In this document: positions 24,340 to 35,476 of the stretch, piece after piece | Layout of the letters: each line of letters begins with the position of its first letter | Numbering within the stretch: the first letter of the stretch is position 1 | DNA from: Cololabis saira | Lineage: Eukaryota; Chordata; Actinopteri; Beloniformes; Belonidae | Assembly (NCBI RefSeq): GCF_033807715.1 | Contig: NC_084590.1 | Span: 8,657,327-8,721,326 of the forward strand | Reading direction: 5' to 3' | DNA length: 64,000 bases | Translations under genes and position numbers: made by a program | Notes under the pieces: model-generated | Databases searched by the model: none | What the model was told of the DNA's origin: nothing | Seen by the model: the letters and a program-made list of their open reading frames with translations, nothing else

Positions 24340-24830
24340 TGATTTATAGTTATATGTAGATATGTTGATATATAGATGTATAGTAATTTGTATGTATATA
24401 ATTGGAGGTAAATATATGAACCAGTGTATATATAGCATCTCTACTCTTATATAGTTATTCAAGTATATTGTTATACCATTGCTGTCTATTGTTCTCTATT
24501 ATATTGTAGTATTAAAGTAAAGTAATGATAATGTAATACTATGCGTTATAATTACTTCTATTATTACATACATACATAGTAGCACAACTAAATGTTGGGC
24601 GTTTGTTTTGTTTTCTTTTGTTTGTTTTGATTTGTTTTGAGTTTGACTATATTTATATAATTGAGTATAAGTAGGTATGGGTGTTTGTGGCAGGGTGGAG
24701 GATATATATATATATATATATGTATTCAGTTTTTTTTCTTTTTTGGACCCTTTTTAACATGCATGTTACGAAATACGAAATACGAAATAAAATCTTCAAA
24801 TCAAATCAAATTAAATCAAATCAAATCTTT
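24340..24830 (+). mobile_element. Probable LINE 3' UTR with ATCAA-type tail
   Basis: AT-rich sequence ending in repeated ACGAAAT units and then (ATCAA)n-like units (24790-24828), the layout of a LINE 3' end. No coding part is visible, so the call rests on the tail alone. A short (TA)n lies at 24703-24722. Confidence 0.5.
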
Positions 24831-27800
24831 TCGTTTGTTTTCAAAGTGACTTGTAAATGTTTGCTGTTGTTTTCTCACTAACTTATCTTTCTTTGGGCTT
24901 GTTGCCAAAGTAACTGTTGCTTATTCATGCAAACTAGCATCATTTAGATGGTTTATGTCCGTGTGGCAGAACCCGACATGACCTTCTGACAGTAATCAGC
25001 GACAGTGATGTGGAAAGTGGAACCACTCAAAAACGTCCAATATAGTAGCAGATGATTTATGACCAAGAATGAGACAGTTTTCCTTGCTTTGTCTGGGTAC
25101 TTCCAGAGCACTTAACTACAGAGAGGACGACAACAACACCCACCTTGTCTCCTTGCTAAATCCAAATATAACTCGGTTGCAGCTGTTTTTGTGAATTCCC
25201 TCATTTTCTGTCCTTGTGCATCAGCCCTGAGCTTTTACACCCTTTCAGTGAATGTTTCCAGCAGGCGATTTGTCATGACTCTGCCTAAATAATGTCAGTG
25301 TGTGGCACAGAGACATAAAGCAGAGGCAAGAGATGGAAAGTCAGTCATGTAGGATCTCACTGGAGGAAAAAAAATAGAGAACTCAAATGTACGGAAGGTA
25401 GAAAATGATAGTCCGTGCCTGCATACAAACAAGCTCACCTCCATTAACAAGTGTGTGTGTTAACATCAGGAGGACGTCGGTGCGCTCTTACGCAGACAGA
25501 TATTCATGTAAAACAACAGTGAGATGACACATTTCAGTGGTCAAAACATTTTGCATTCATTGATTTTGCTACTTTTTTCATTAAAAAAAAGCCAAGTTCC
25601 TAGATTTTTCTAAATAAATATGGATGTCCTTAAAATGTTTTCTTTAGTGTGCTAAAAATAAAACAAGACACAGATCATTACAGGAAATGATTGCTGCAGA
25701 AGACGGGGCAGGCATGCTCAGATCCATAACTAGCGCTCTCTAAAGCAGGGGAAATTAAAAACATCAAATCAGTCAGAAGCGTGTCTACAGTTATTCTGCA
25801 AGTAAACACTGCTTGGTTAACGCTTGATAATTGAAGAATAGGAAGTTGTTCCTCCCGGAAGAGAACTACATCAAACAAAATGAAGAAACTCTTCCAACTT
25901 TAAGTGAATGACAATACAGGGACATAATATTCTCAGTTTAAACCCTGGTTCCTGCCTGTAACACTTAGACCTTTCTGCATCCACACATTCCTGACGTGTA
26001 TGAGTTCATTCATAGCGCTGTTTAGTGTTAAGGACCTTTCTGTACCGTTTTCCGAATGGCGAATGTAGACGAGTTGAGCGCTGCTGGTTAGTTCTCCGGC
26101 AGACACTGTGTTTATTTACCCTGACATTCCTCCAGCGCTCTCTGAACGAAGGAGCCGCCGCTCTGCCTAGTCTCATCCTGACTCACGTCCGCCCCGTCAG
26201 GAGCAATGATATTTGAAATGCGTGTGTGTGTAAATGGCTGTGTGCGTTCGCAGCGCTGGTGGATATTTAACATTCGGAGTCTGAACCCATAAATGCCTGA
26301 CCAATCATCATTGCCCTCGTTGGATCCTCATCTGGAGTATAATTATGGTTTTTATTGGGGTGTTAACGTGCGATGAGCAGCCTGCGGGAAGCCGTTAAAC
26401 TAACAACAGGTTGAGCCTTTAAGTCGCCCCAAACCCGATGAGTTTGGTGCTGATACAGGAGTCGGAGAGGTGCTCTCGCTGGTCTGACCTGTCTCTCCTC
26501 AGAGAGTTTATTTACCCTTCTCTTCTCATTAGGCCACTGACTCTTGCCACTGCAGGGTGGCCACTTTGGGTCCAGGGTAGCCGCTGTCCTCAGGGGTTTC
26601 TAATGAGTCATTGGAGTTTCTGTCGATACCGCTCACGTGGACGTCTTCATTCACCTCTGTTTAGGTTTTCCCCTAATTGATATTGAATGCCGGCTCTCAT
26701 TTCGGGCTAGCATGTGTTGAACTGCTTGTCACTCAGGATTAGCCGCCTCTACAAGGCAGCCCCGAGTGCTGATTTCTGCATTTGCGCACGCACGCCTCCT
26801 CATGGTGCAGAGTGCAACAATTTACAACTTTCTTCAGCGAGGCGTTTGGCTGTGGTGGTAAATTTCTCCTACCCTTTTGGGTGAACTTTCCATCTATTTC
26901 ATCCCCTCTGGAACAATTCTGAGCCAGAGTATTGGCTTTCTCATCAGAAAAAGCAAGAGTATGTGCTTAAATATGAGAAAAAAGGCTAGTGTGGTTCCAA
27001 CAGGCATGTGATTCAAATCCGTCATGTGCCGAAGATGTAAGTTCATGCCAATGCTTCTTTCTGTCTATGAGTAGTTGCTTCTGGCCTGTCTCAATCGTTA
27101 CCCTGTCATAACAAGCGCTGTGCTGCTGTATTTCACCTTACATGCACATGGCCAACCCACACACTTAAACATAGCTTGTACATTCAGACTTTTCCTCACC
27201 TCATTAAACTGCAGAAGTGGAGAATATGCAGAAATAGAGAGCAACGGTCGTACAAATGGACAAAGTGAGACGCCGAGGGGCTTTAATAGCCTGTGTTTTA
27301 TCGTTTTCAAGTTTAATGCTTTTCTAGGTCACAATATATAACGCTGCAACCTGCTAAGTTGCCTTCTGTTTTGAAAAACACAACGTCCAAAGTGCCAGGT
27401 CCAATCTATCGGCTGAGCTGACAGGAGAGCTGGTAGAGAGAGAGCCATGTGAACATGTGTATGTCAGGGAGAGTGTGTGTGTTTCCACCAACAGTCCCAA
27501 TCTGCTTTTCAGATACACAGGCATGCATGGATGAATGCACAAGCCACGCATATTCTATATCATCCCCTCCACCACACGGTCCCCGGGGACTCGCACACGC
27601 ACACACACATAAACTCTGTTTCTCTGCAAAGCGGTTGTGATTTCACAGGGAGCGCCTTTCAGCCCCGTAACTCGGTCTGCCTCCAGCTCTTTACAGCAAC
27701 CCTGCGATTCCGTCATGCATGGGCCGGGACACACGAGCAGCCGCTGGATGAGAAGCTCTGGCAGCTGTCCTTGTCTGGCCAGAGACGTCCACAATAGGAG

Positions 27801-28565
27801 TTTACTGTGGGGGAATGTGATAGCGACCTTGTCCCGTTACACTAATGCAACCTTGTGCATACAGCAGGATGGATAGCCTGTCTGCAATGGCTGCCGTTCA
27901 GACTGGAAAGCGCTGCTAAACACATATCCTGCAAGGTTTTTTTTATGTGTTTTACTGTCTTTGTGGCTCATAGTTATAGTGTGGTTATTGAGTGTGGCCC
28001 CGAGACATGGAAGAGAATAGATTTCACTTATGTTTTCTAAAGATATGCAGCAGAGTCTGGCCTCAAGGTCGCACACATGGCTTTCCCCCAGTAGATCTGT
28101 TATACTGATTGCGGGAGACTTAAATACAACCGAGTATTCCCCAGGTGAGATGGACGAAGAACATTTTAAAGGTTAAGTTCCTTTTGAGGCAGCGCATTGC
28201 TGTGTAAGCTGTCCAGGAGTTTCCTGCTGCCAAAAAAACAACAACAATCAAATCAAGAAGTCACAACCACTTACGGCAGTTATTGAGGGGTGAAAGGAAT
28301 ATTTCTGCTGGATTTGGAAGACTTGATGGATTTTAATGTATACTTAGTGATTTCCATACGGATTCAAGTCTTTCATTTACAACAAGAGATCTGTGCATGT
28401 AGCTTGGTGTAGCTGCCGTTATCAACAGGAACTCTGATTCAGAGTTTCGGACGTCATTTTGATCCAATGATGGTAGTCAATTCAAAGGCCATATGGTATA
28501 TCTGTTCATCCTGAGGGGGACATTGGTGGTTTTGCAGCAATCTATATTTAAACTTTGAGAACTGA
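24831..28565. other. Unique sequence; possible conserved non-coding blocks
   Basis: 3.7 kb almost free of recognisable repeats. Blocks near 26240-26700 and 27640-27870 have balanced composition and dense short regulatory-type motifs (AATCATCA, TTAATTG-like, GCATGCATG) unlike the AT-rich surroundings. No exon with splice sites stands out. Only cross-species alignment could tell. Confidence 0.35.
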
Positions 28566-28805
28566 AAGATGTTCTCTCCGGTTACTCCGGCTTCCTCCCA
28601 CAGCCCAAAAACATGCGTAGTAGTAGGTTTATTGATGATTCTAAATTGCCCGTAGGTGTGAGTGTGAGTGTGTCTGGTTGTTTGTACAGTATATATGTGG
28701 CCCTGTGATGGACTGCCTCTCGCCTGTAATTAGCTGGGATAGGCTCCAGCAGACCCCTGTGATCCTGCAAAGGATAAAGCGGGTATAGAAAATGGATGGA
28801 TGAAT
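28566..28805 (+). repeat. RTE-like interspersed repeat (copy 2)
   Basis: Plus-strand copy: CGGCTTCCTCCCACAG, CCCGTAGGTGTGAG, GGCCCTGTGATGGACTG, TGGGATAGGCTCCAGC and the tail GAAAATGGATGGATGAATGG. The GTGAGTGTGAGTG stretch shows slippage. Confidence 0.78.
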
Positions 28806-29281
28806 GGATGAACTGAAAGATGCCATCTCCCCAAGGGGCAAATGTCACTAATTGCACAGTATTGGGTAATAATTACAACAAGGTACACCAAATATTTCTT
28901 GGATACTTGTTAAGAACGTCCAAATTAATAATGTAGGAGTCTGAATATTATACCCTGCATAAGTCACAATTCTGACATGATGACAACCCATGAGTTCATC
29001 ACAATCTTCAGAGGTTATCCTCTGAAAATGTTTAGCGCGTTATGCTTTATGGTACTGTAAATAATTAACCAAGTACAACAAATCATCACCCCAACACCAC
29101 TGTGCTTGACAGTTTGTAAACTTTTTTACAGTATAATGTTGGACTCCAGATTGCTTGGAGCTGGTTATTAACCCTTACCACACAGCAGACACATAGGCAG
29201 CAATACCCGCTTTTTTATAAGATAATTGCTCTTGCCTTTCCTCCAATGGATTTCATAAACACATACCTGAATACTCAAGAC
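28806..29281. other. Unique sequence, no gene seen
   Basis: Nothing recognisable in about 475 bases. Confidence 0.5.
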
Positions 29282-29486
29282 CACATGTGTCAAACTCAAG
29301 GCCCGCGGGCCAAACCCGGCCTGCCAGAACTATTTATGTGGCCCTCTAGAGATTAAGAGTCATGATTGTCTAATCAAAGCAGCAGCTCTCCATCATGCAG
29401 CGACCTTAAGCACCGCCACAACCGGCCCCTTGAGGTCATTCATGATCTTGATGTGGCCCGAAATGAAAATGAGCTCGACACCCCTG
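29282..29486. mobile_element. hAT-type MITE
   Basis: Ends CACATGTGTCAAACTC and (complement) CAGGGGTGTCGAGCTC are a diverged inverted pair of the common fish CAGGGGTGTC hAT family. The interior has GGCCCGCGGGCC and GTGGCCC. Flanking octamers CTCAAGAC and TTCTAGAC are plausible decayed 8-bp duplications. Confidence 0.7.
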
Positions 29487-29658
29487 TTCTAGACCAGCAA
29501 ACTGCCCCAAAGTCTGCTTTTATAGAAGTGCTCGTAATCATCAATAATCGATTAATGAAGTACATTTGATCAACATACCTGGCTGCTACTTAGACTCTTG
29601 GTTTATACTAAAGGAACAAGGGCATTAAGATTTTGATACACTGCTTTTCCATTCAATC

Positions 29659-29797
29659 GTTCATTCATTCATTCATTCATTCATTCATTCATTCATTCAT
29701 TCATTCATTCATTCATTCATTCATTCATTCATTCATTCATTCATTCATTCATTCATTCATTCATTCGTTCATTCATTCATTCATTCATTCATTCATC
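29659..29797. repeat. (ATTC)n microsatellite
   Basis: About 34 tetranucleotide units with one G interruption. The Ser-Phe-Ile-His repeat frame over it is not a gene. Confidence 0.97.
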
Positions 29798-30189
29798 CAC
29801 ACCTTAGACGGGAGAGTAGATGCACTTCTCCATTCAAAGTAGGCACATAGTTCTATTTCAGTTTATTTTCCTTGTCACTCTATATGACTAGTTTCAAACA
29901 CAGGTCCATTGCATTTTGTCCCAGAGCAGGGTTACTGTACCTGCAAAGAAAGGCAAAGACAAACACAGAGTTAATAACGCCAGTGCTGGCAGGCTGTACA
30001 TCGTCCAAACAAATCCGTTATCAGAGACCCCTTGGCTTTTGGCTCAAACCTTTGCATATTGCAACTTACCTTTTTTTCTACTCTATACAAAATACAACCA
30101 AATCCTTACCCTCAAGCGCATCTAGCTGTGATAAGTCAATCAAATAAGATTTGTAGAGATCATTTATAGAGATATTTGACAGATATCGA

Positions 30190-30877
30190 TAGGCCTGAGT
30201 TGAAAAGATCAATTTTCCGATTCTAAATCAATTCTCATATTAATTCCTAAATCGATTCATATGTCTAAAGATCGATTTTTTTTTCATTATTACATCAACA
30301 ACTTTTGGTATTTTTTTGTTTATGCCCAAAAAAGGAATCTTTTGTTAGACTAGAGAATAACTGGTGCCATGTTTTTGCCTTTAAATATGTTTAAAGGTAT
30401 AAAAACATTAAAGTTTTCAGTTATAATTGCATTAATTGTCTATATTTCTTTGCTTTATATACTGTCTTGGGGTTACATTTGCATAAAATGCTGAAAACCA
30501 AATTCTCATACTGTAAATGGGAAAAAAATAAGACTGATTTCATACATCTCTGTTTCCTCCCTGGATCTGTTTGGTAATTCTGACCCACGATGTTTCTGAA
30601 AGCAGTTCTATCAGCATTCTGGGAGCTGATTGGTCCTTACAGCATCATTAGCTGCAATACTTGCTGTTGAATCTCAATATAATACTAGTATTAATATGTT
30701 GCATAACTACAGTCATGTAATTCATGCAACAGCTCAAAAAACAGTTTTAATAACACTAACCCAAATCGATATCAGAATCGAATCAAATCGGATCAAATCA
30801 AAATGTGATAATAGATTCTGAATCTTAACAATTGGAATCAAATCGATTCTTGATATTTGAATGGATCCCCAGCCCTA
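30190..30877. mobile_element. Decayed hAT-like element
   Basis: The right end, read as complement, starts TAGGGCTGGGGATCC and continues with alternating AATCGATTC motifs; the left side starts TAGGCCTGAGTTG with the same AATCGATT-type motifs. This layout is seen in hAT elements of fish. No duplication and no transposase were found. Confidence 0.55.
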
Positions 30878-31979
30878 GTCATCAAACAGCTACATACTGT
30901 ATCTAGCTTCCACACAATGTTGAGAAAGACAGCTTTACTCCACTTAGTGACATGAATACATATAAGGTTAAAAAACGTATAATGGTCAACATATTTTTTA
31001 CAACAATTACCTTTCCGGAATTCAGAACTCTGTTAAATAAGAGCTTTTACCATGACAGTGGTGTCATCGTGTGTTGATAGATATCTGGTTCTGGCCCTCT
31101 GGCTGCCTGACAGGAGCCGGGGCCTGCGTCGCCCCGGGCATCGCAAGCTTGACAAGCTCAGTGTGAAAACAACATATTCTCCTCATCCAGCTGACGGCTA
31201 AATGGATCAATCTACCTCGACCGGACTCTGGTTCTTGCAGCTGTCAGCGGTGACAGACGTCTCACCCTCCGCCTCTGCCAGTTACAGTACCTGTGATGGA
31301 AGAGGAGCTAAATGGTCGCGGTGAACTGATCCGTTCAGTCTCCAGTAGGACGTCGACAAGGTTCAGACCAGGAAGAGGCACATGAAAATGAAAACGTACA
31401 AGTGTAGACATATCAAGGAGAAAATATGCGGTGCATGCAAGTGAACACTGTTGAAAACTGAGTCGTTTTACCACGTTTTTAACCTCTATAGGTCAGCATA
31501 AATTCCAGCTTGCACCTCCACAGCATCCTCGCGGTTTTCCGAGAAGAGCGTAAGGAAGCATATGAAAGCAGACTTTCTCAAATTAAACGCTACATTCTCT
31601 TCTCCTGCTGCTTGCTCCCCGGGAATTTTCTGATTCGTTCCAATCATAACTACAGGAAAGAGAGCTTTGCAGAGGTGATGGATGGCTTTTTCAGCACAAT
31701 GTTTGTACAAGGCATAGCTGGAGCTGCCGATGGGAGGGGCGCTGACCGTCCACCGCAGATGAAAACAGATACATGGAAGCAACAAGAACAAAGAACTTAA
31801 GACTACACCAAGCACCTACTGATTGTACTAATATTGATACTTTTCAGGTTTGTTTTATGTTAAGGCATTAAAGGAAGCATCATCCAGATACGGAGCAGCT
31901 GGATGTGATGAGAACTAACTAACATGGTGTCTGACCATCCTGTTCAGGGTAATCCATCTCCCGAACTTAGACCAGCTCG
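30878..31979. other. Unique sequence; possible conserved block 31080-31260
   Basis: A G/C-balanced block with GACAGGAGCCGGGGCC and CATCCAGCTGACGG stands out. A minus-strand frame at 31486-31815 begins with a hydrophobic stretch resembling a signal peptide but has no family resemblance. Nothing certain. Confidence 0.35.
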
Positions 31980-32500
31980 GTATGCAGTAGTGATGCACCG
32001 ATTGTTTGGTAACCGAAATTTTTCGTCCGAAAATGGCAAAAAAACACTTTCGGTGTTCGGTGGAATAAGTGGCGAAAAAAACTGAACAATTAATAACGGC
32101 GTTGTAAAATAAGGAAATAGACTGGCCGCTCCGTCCCGTAACGTTGCGCACCACAAACATAAATCGTTGGCCAACCAAAAACTAACCCCATAAGAATTTT
32201 ACCTAACATTCAGCAGGAGGCGGAACCAAAACAACATAATGGGAAATTAAAAATGTTTCATTTTTTTATGTTCAATAAATATTTTCTACCTTGTAATTTT
32301 GTAAAAGATTTTTTTCTTTGAAAAGCATGCCTAAATCAAATGTATTTGATTTATGCAATGGTGAAAAAATTGGCAAAATAAATGAAAAACTGCTGAAGAA
32401 CCATGTTCGGTATTGTTCGGTATTCGGCCAAGTGTTTTTTATTATTTTCGGTTTTGGTTTCGGCCACAAATTTTAATTTCGGTGCATCACTAGTATGCAG
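31980..32500. mobile_element. hAT MITE (31988-32492) with perfect 8-bp duplication
   Basis: GTATGCAG at 31980-31987 and again at 32493-32500 flanks inverted ends TAGTGATGCACCGA and its complement. Eight-base duplications are the hAT hallmark. The 505-bp interior has repeated TTCGG motifs near both ends and no transposase, so it is non-autonomous and probably fairly recent. Confidence 0.9.
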
Positions 32501-32616
32501 GGGTCTAGTGTCTGAGCCAGAGGTGCAACTAGTGCCCCGTGTTTATGTCCTCACCAGTGTTGGGACTAACGCGTTACAGTAACGCCGTTAGTTTTGCGGT
32601 AACTAATACTCTAACG

Positions 32617-33324
32617 CAGAGGTTTTCAACTGGTTATTGTCCCAGGGACCACCATCATAACCAAGAAGTAACTCGGGGACCACTGCTTTTGGGGATGTTT
32701 GTTTTATTTTGCACCTTGCTTTTAAATAGGAGTATGTGCCTATATAGGCTATTTATTTGCATCAGTGCCTATTTTTATTTGCACCTTTTGCTATATTAAA
32801 ACAATTTAAAAAGAAAACTCCCACTCACACCTTCTTCTCACTGTATTAGTGTTTATTGGGCCAACGTTTCGGTCATAGACCTTTTTCAAAGCATCAAAAG
32901 GTCTATGACCGAAATGTTGGCCCAATAAACACTAGTACGGTGAGAAGAAGGTGTGCGGGAGTTTTCTTTTTAAATTGGCTGCAGCTTTCCTCCTCCGACC
33001 CACCTTTCTGCATATCCGTTGTGCTAAAAGTTTTCTACTTCGGCTATAAAAAAACAAAACGGTCAATGAAAAATGAACAATAGGAAGCCAAGAGGGCTTA
33101 TAATATTACAAAGTTCACTCTCACTCATTTGACATAATTTGCATGGGTAAATTATTCACAAAAATGAATAGTAAATGGAAAATAAATTGAGTCTAAAGAA
33201 TAAATATATATTTTTAAAATTATTATTGTTTTCCATTTACAATTACAATTTACAATTTCACGGACCACCTGCAATACCGCCACGGACCACCAGAGGGCCG
33301 CGGACCAGCGGTTGAAAATCCCTG
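32617..33324. mobile_element. hAT MITE nested in hAT, 8-bp duplication CTCTAACG
   Basis: CTCTAACG at 32609-32616 and 33325-33332 flanks inverted ends CAGAGGTTTTCAACTGG and (complement) CAGGGATTTTCAACCGC. The 708-bp interior has GGGACCACC and CGGACCACC motifs near the ends, a hairpin at 32806-32972, and no coding capacity. Confidence 0.9.
32806..32972. repeat. Long hairpin inside the nested hAT MITE
   Basis: Two arms of roughly 75 bases, running from TTTAAAAAGAAAACTCCC through GGGCCAACGTTTCGGTC and back, are near-perfect inverted copies around a loop of about 15 bases (CAAAGCATCAAAA). The arm sequence GACCGAAACGTTGGCC is a common fish repeat motif. Confidence 0.85.
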
Positions 33325-33469
33325 CTCTAACGCATTACTTTTTAAATTCAGTAGCTCAATTACCGTTACCAAACGGTGCGTTACTCCGTTATTTCCGGCT
33401 ACAGTGAAGCATTTTTCCCCACACGCGCAGACCGGAGGACACGTAGTGTGTGTGTGCATTCAAAAACAT

Positions 33470-33775
33470 GACCAGCCATGGCGAGCCAAGAGAGCAAGGT
33501 GAGTTTCGCAACGTGGAGATATTGTCATTAAAAGAAATCCCGGACACATCTGAAGTGAATCAAGCCACTCCATGTAAGCAACAGCGGCTGGAGTTTAACC
33601 GAGGGACGTCTGTAAGCAGGTCCAACTTGACAAAACAATTGTGGTAGAAAACATGCTACCTATTTCTACAGTGGAGTCACCCGCTTCCAGGCAGCTAATT
33701 AGCATGATAGCATGCCCAGGCGGCACGCGGCAAATGGGACGGAAAACTTTTCCGAACTGCTTGAAAAAAAAAAAC
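33470..33775 (+). pseudogene. hAT transposase fragments
   Basis: After an ATG-containing leader with a splice-donor-like GCAAGGTGAGT (33494-33504), the sequence 33620-33775 reads VENMLPISTVESPASRQLI and MGRKTFPNCLKK. These match the conserved hAT segment in which a P-x-S-x-V-E-S-x-x-F-x-x-L-I block precedes a P-x-R-K-T/G-R-K-T block. The catalytic core and dimerisation region that should follow are deleted. With a host-derived or related transposase, the ends might once have been mobile. Confidence 0.65.
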
Positions 33776-33985
33776 ATTTTAAATGCTCCCATTAATGCCC
33801 CTCTAGCCTTAATTTCAGCATGGTACTGTAGGGCGTATGTATATGTATACTGTATGCATTTTTTTTTAAGTAACTAAAACGTTACTTTTGATAGTAACTC
33901 ATTACTTTTTGGTCTAAGTAACTAAGTCACTAACTGAGTTACTTTTTAATGAAGCAACTAGTAACGGTAACTAGTTTCTATTTTT

Positions 33986-35214
33986 CAGTACCTAGCACAA
34001 AACTGGTACCTTTACCCTGACTCTACTCTTTGCTAGTTCAGTTGCTGTCATTTACCCCGTGTATGTTTAACTGTGGAATATGACGAACAAAATCTGTAGA
34101 AAGGCTACAGCGTGGATTGTATGTGACCAAAATTTGAAATGCAAATGGTAATATCTCCTGTCAGGCATCACTAAATTCACTGAACCAACAAAGAAGGGAA
34201 TCAAGGGAAATGTCCCAACCTTGTGAGCACTTCTGAAGAGTGTGTGCACCAGAGCCATGACAGGACCACAGGACGGAGTGTTTATCGGCAGGATTCTTCG
34301 GTTATCTGAACCGCAGACGAACAGAACCTGCGGTCTGGTTAAAGCTCGCCAAGGCTAAAGCAACACAGCCAGGTGAAAGAATGTCAACCATTTCACCGCT
34401 GTGCCTCTGCTGGAATAGGGAACACTTCAAGGGTTCTGATGTGGACAGAAAAATCTCACTGGTCCTTGTTTGCATAACTCATATGTTAAACAGTGAACAC
34501 GACTACAATATCTTGTTGTTTAATGTATTGTTTTGATATGAAAAGTATTAGATATGAATATCAGTGAGAGTAATCTGAGGAAGCATGAGGAAGACTCTAC
34601 ATCATGCTGTGGGAAGTCATAATGTTAGATCTAACTGTGTACATAGGAAGCAGTTTGCTTTATCTGTCATTTTTCATATTTCTGAACACTATTGGAAGTG
34701 TTCAGAAATATGAAAAAGGATATGTAGTTTCTTTTTTTTCCTTTCTTTTTTGGCCAAAACAGGTGTGAACCTGCTTTTCAAAGACGTAAAAGTGAAAAAT
34801 CTACAGTATAATCAATTTCGAATACCACTACAGACATCTCTTTCCTCCCAAACTCTGCCTCTCTTCACTTCTCCCCCGCCGCAGCTGAGAACAGGGTGAT
34901 TAGAAGTGACGGCATGGGGGAAGAGAGGGTTTCCGCCGACCGCGGGACAAGGAGAGGTCTGTGTGTGTTTCCATGTGTGATGCAGGTGAGCAGATTGAAC
35001 GGGGCTTTCATGGTGTCAGACTCTCCCACCGGCCACACCGAGCCGGGGGCAGAGCTGGAGGACAGCAGGCAAATGGAGAGAAAAAAAATCCACAGTCCAG
35101 TCTTTATGTAGTCGGGGGTAAATGACTGTCCACGGGGTCAGAGGTCAAAACTCAAGAGAAAACCGCGCAGAATTTATCTGCACATTTGAACTTGTTCAGT
35201 TAAACCTTGCGCAG
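33986..35214. other. Unique sequence with one hairpin
   Basis: No gene seen. A perfect 21-bp stem hairpin (34670-34717) is listed separately. Confidence 0.5.
34670..34717. repeat. Perfect 21-bp-stem hairpin, 6-base loop
   Basis: TTTTTCATATTTCTGAACACT and its exact reverse complement flank ATTGGA. Size is near the lower end for a microRNA precursor; a MITE remnant is equally possible. Confidence 0.9.
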
Positions 35215-35236
35215 GGAGGGAATGCGCATGACGTCA

Positions 35237-35334
35237 CAGATAAGGACCATCATAGATGTCTAATTGGTCTCAATTGTATACGGTTATCTTAATGGCTATG
35301 TATGAATAAACTAAACTTGAAACTTGAAACTTGA
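35237..35334 (+). mobile_element. Short LINE tail inserted in THAP element copy A
   Basis: About 98 bases ending AATAAACTAAACTTGAAACTTGAAACTTGA are present in copy A and absent from copy B, where GTCACAGAT joins GCAACTTC directly. GAT is repeated at both ends. This is a 5'-truncated LINE insertion. Confidence 0.72.
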
Positions 35335-35366
35335 TGCAACTTCACAGCGGATTATGCCCACTGAGT

Positions 35367-35474
35367 GTCAGAAAGACTGAGTGGCAGAAAGACTGAGTGT
35401 CAGAAAGACTGAGTGTCAGAAAGACTGAGTGGCAGAAAGACTGAGTGTCAGAAAGACTGAGTGGCAGAAAGACT
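35367..35474 (+). repeat. 16-bp minisatellite, first part
   Basis: Seven units of GAGTG(G/T)CAGAAAGACT, interrupted by the Harbinger-type element and resumed at 36896-36983 for about six more. Copy B has about ten units at 50060-50210. Confidence 0.93.
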
Positions 35475-35476
35475 AA

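Larger units (their letters stand above)
32555..33985 (+). mobile_element. hAT deletion derivative, itself invaded
   Basis: Left end CAGTGTTGGGACTAACGCG is the terminus of a widespread fish hAT family, with a run of TAACG motifs inside it. The right side shows the matching subterminal motifs (AAGTAACTAAAACGTTAC, 33869-33886, and AGTAACGGTAACTAG, 33960-33974) but no clean terminus, so the end is decayed. It carries remnants of the transposase and is interrupted by another hAT element at 32617-33324. Confidence 0.75.

Noticed and set aside
31486..31815. Signal-peptide-like frame of 109 codons
   Set aside because: The hydrophobic start is plausible, but the rest has no cysteine pattern or domain and an opposing 96-codon frame overlaps it; most likely chance.
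32818..32940. Hammerhead ribozyme around GGTCTATGACCGAAAC
   Set aside because: GGTC-TAT-GACC followed by GAAAC looks like helix II plus the second core strand, but the required CUGANGA before it is absent on both strands (TTTGAAAAA or ATCAAAA instead).
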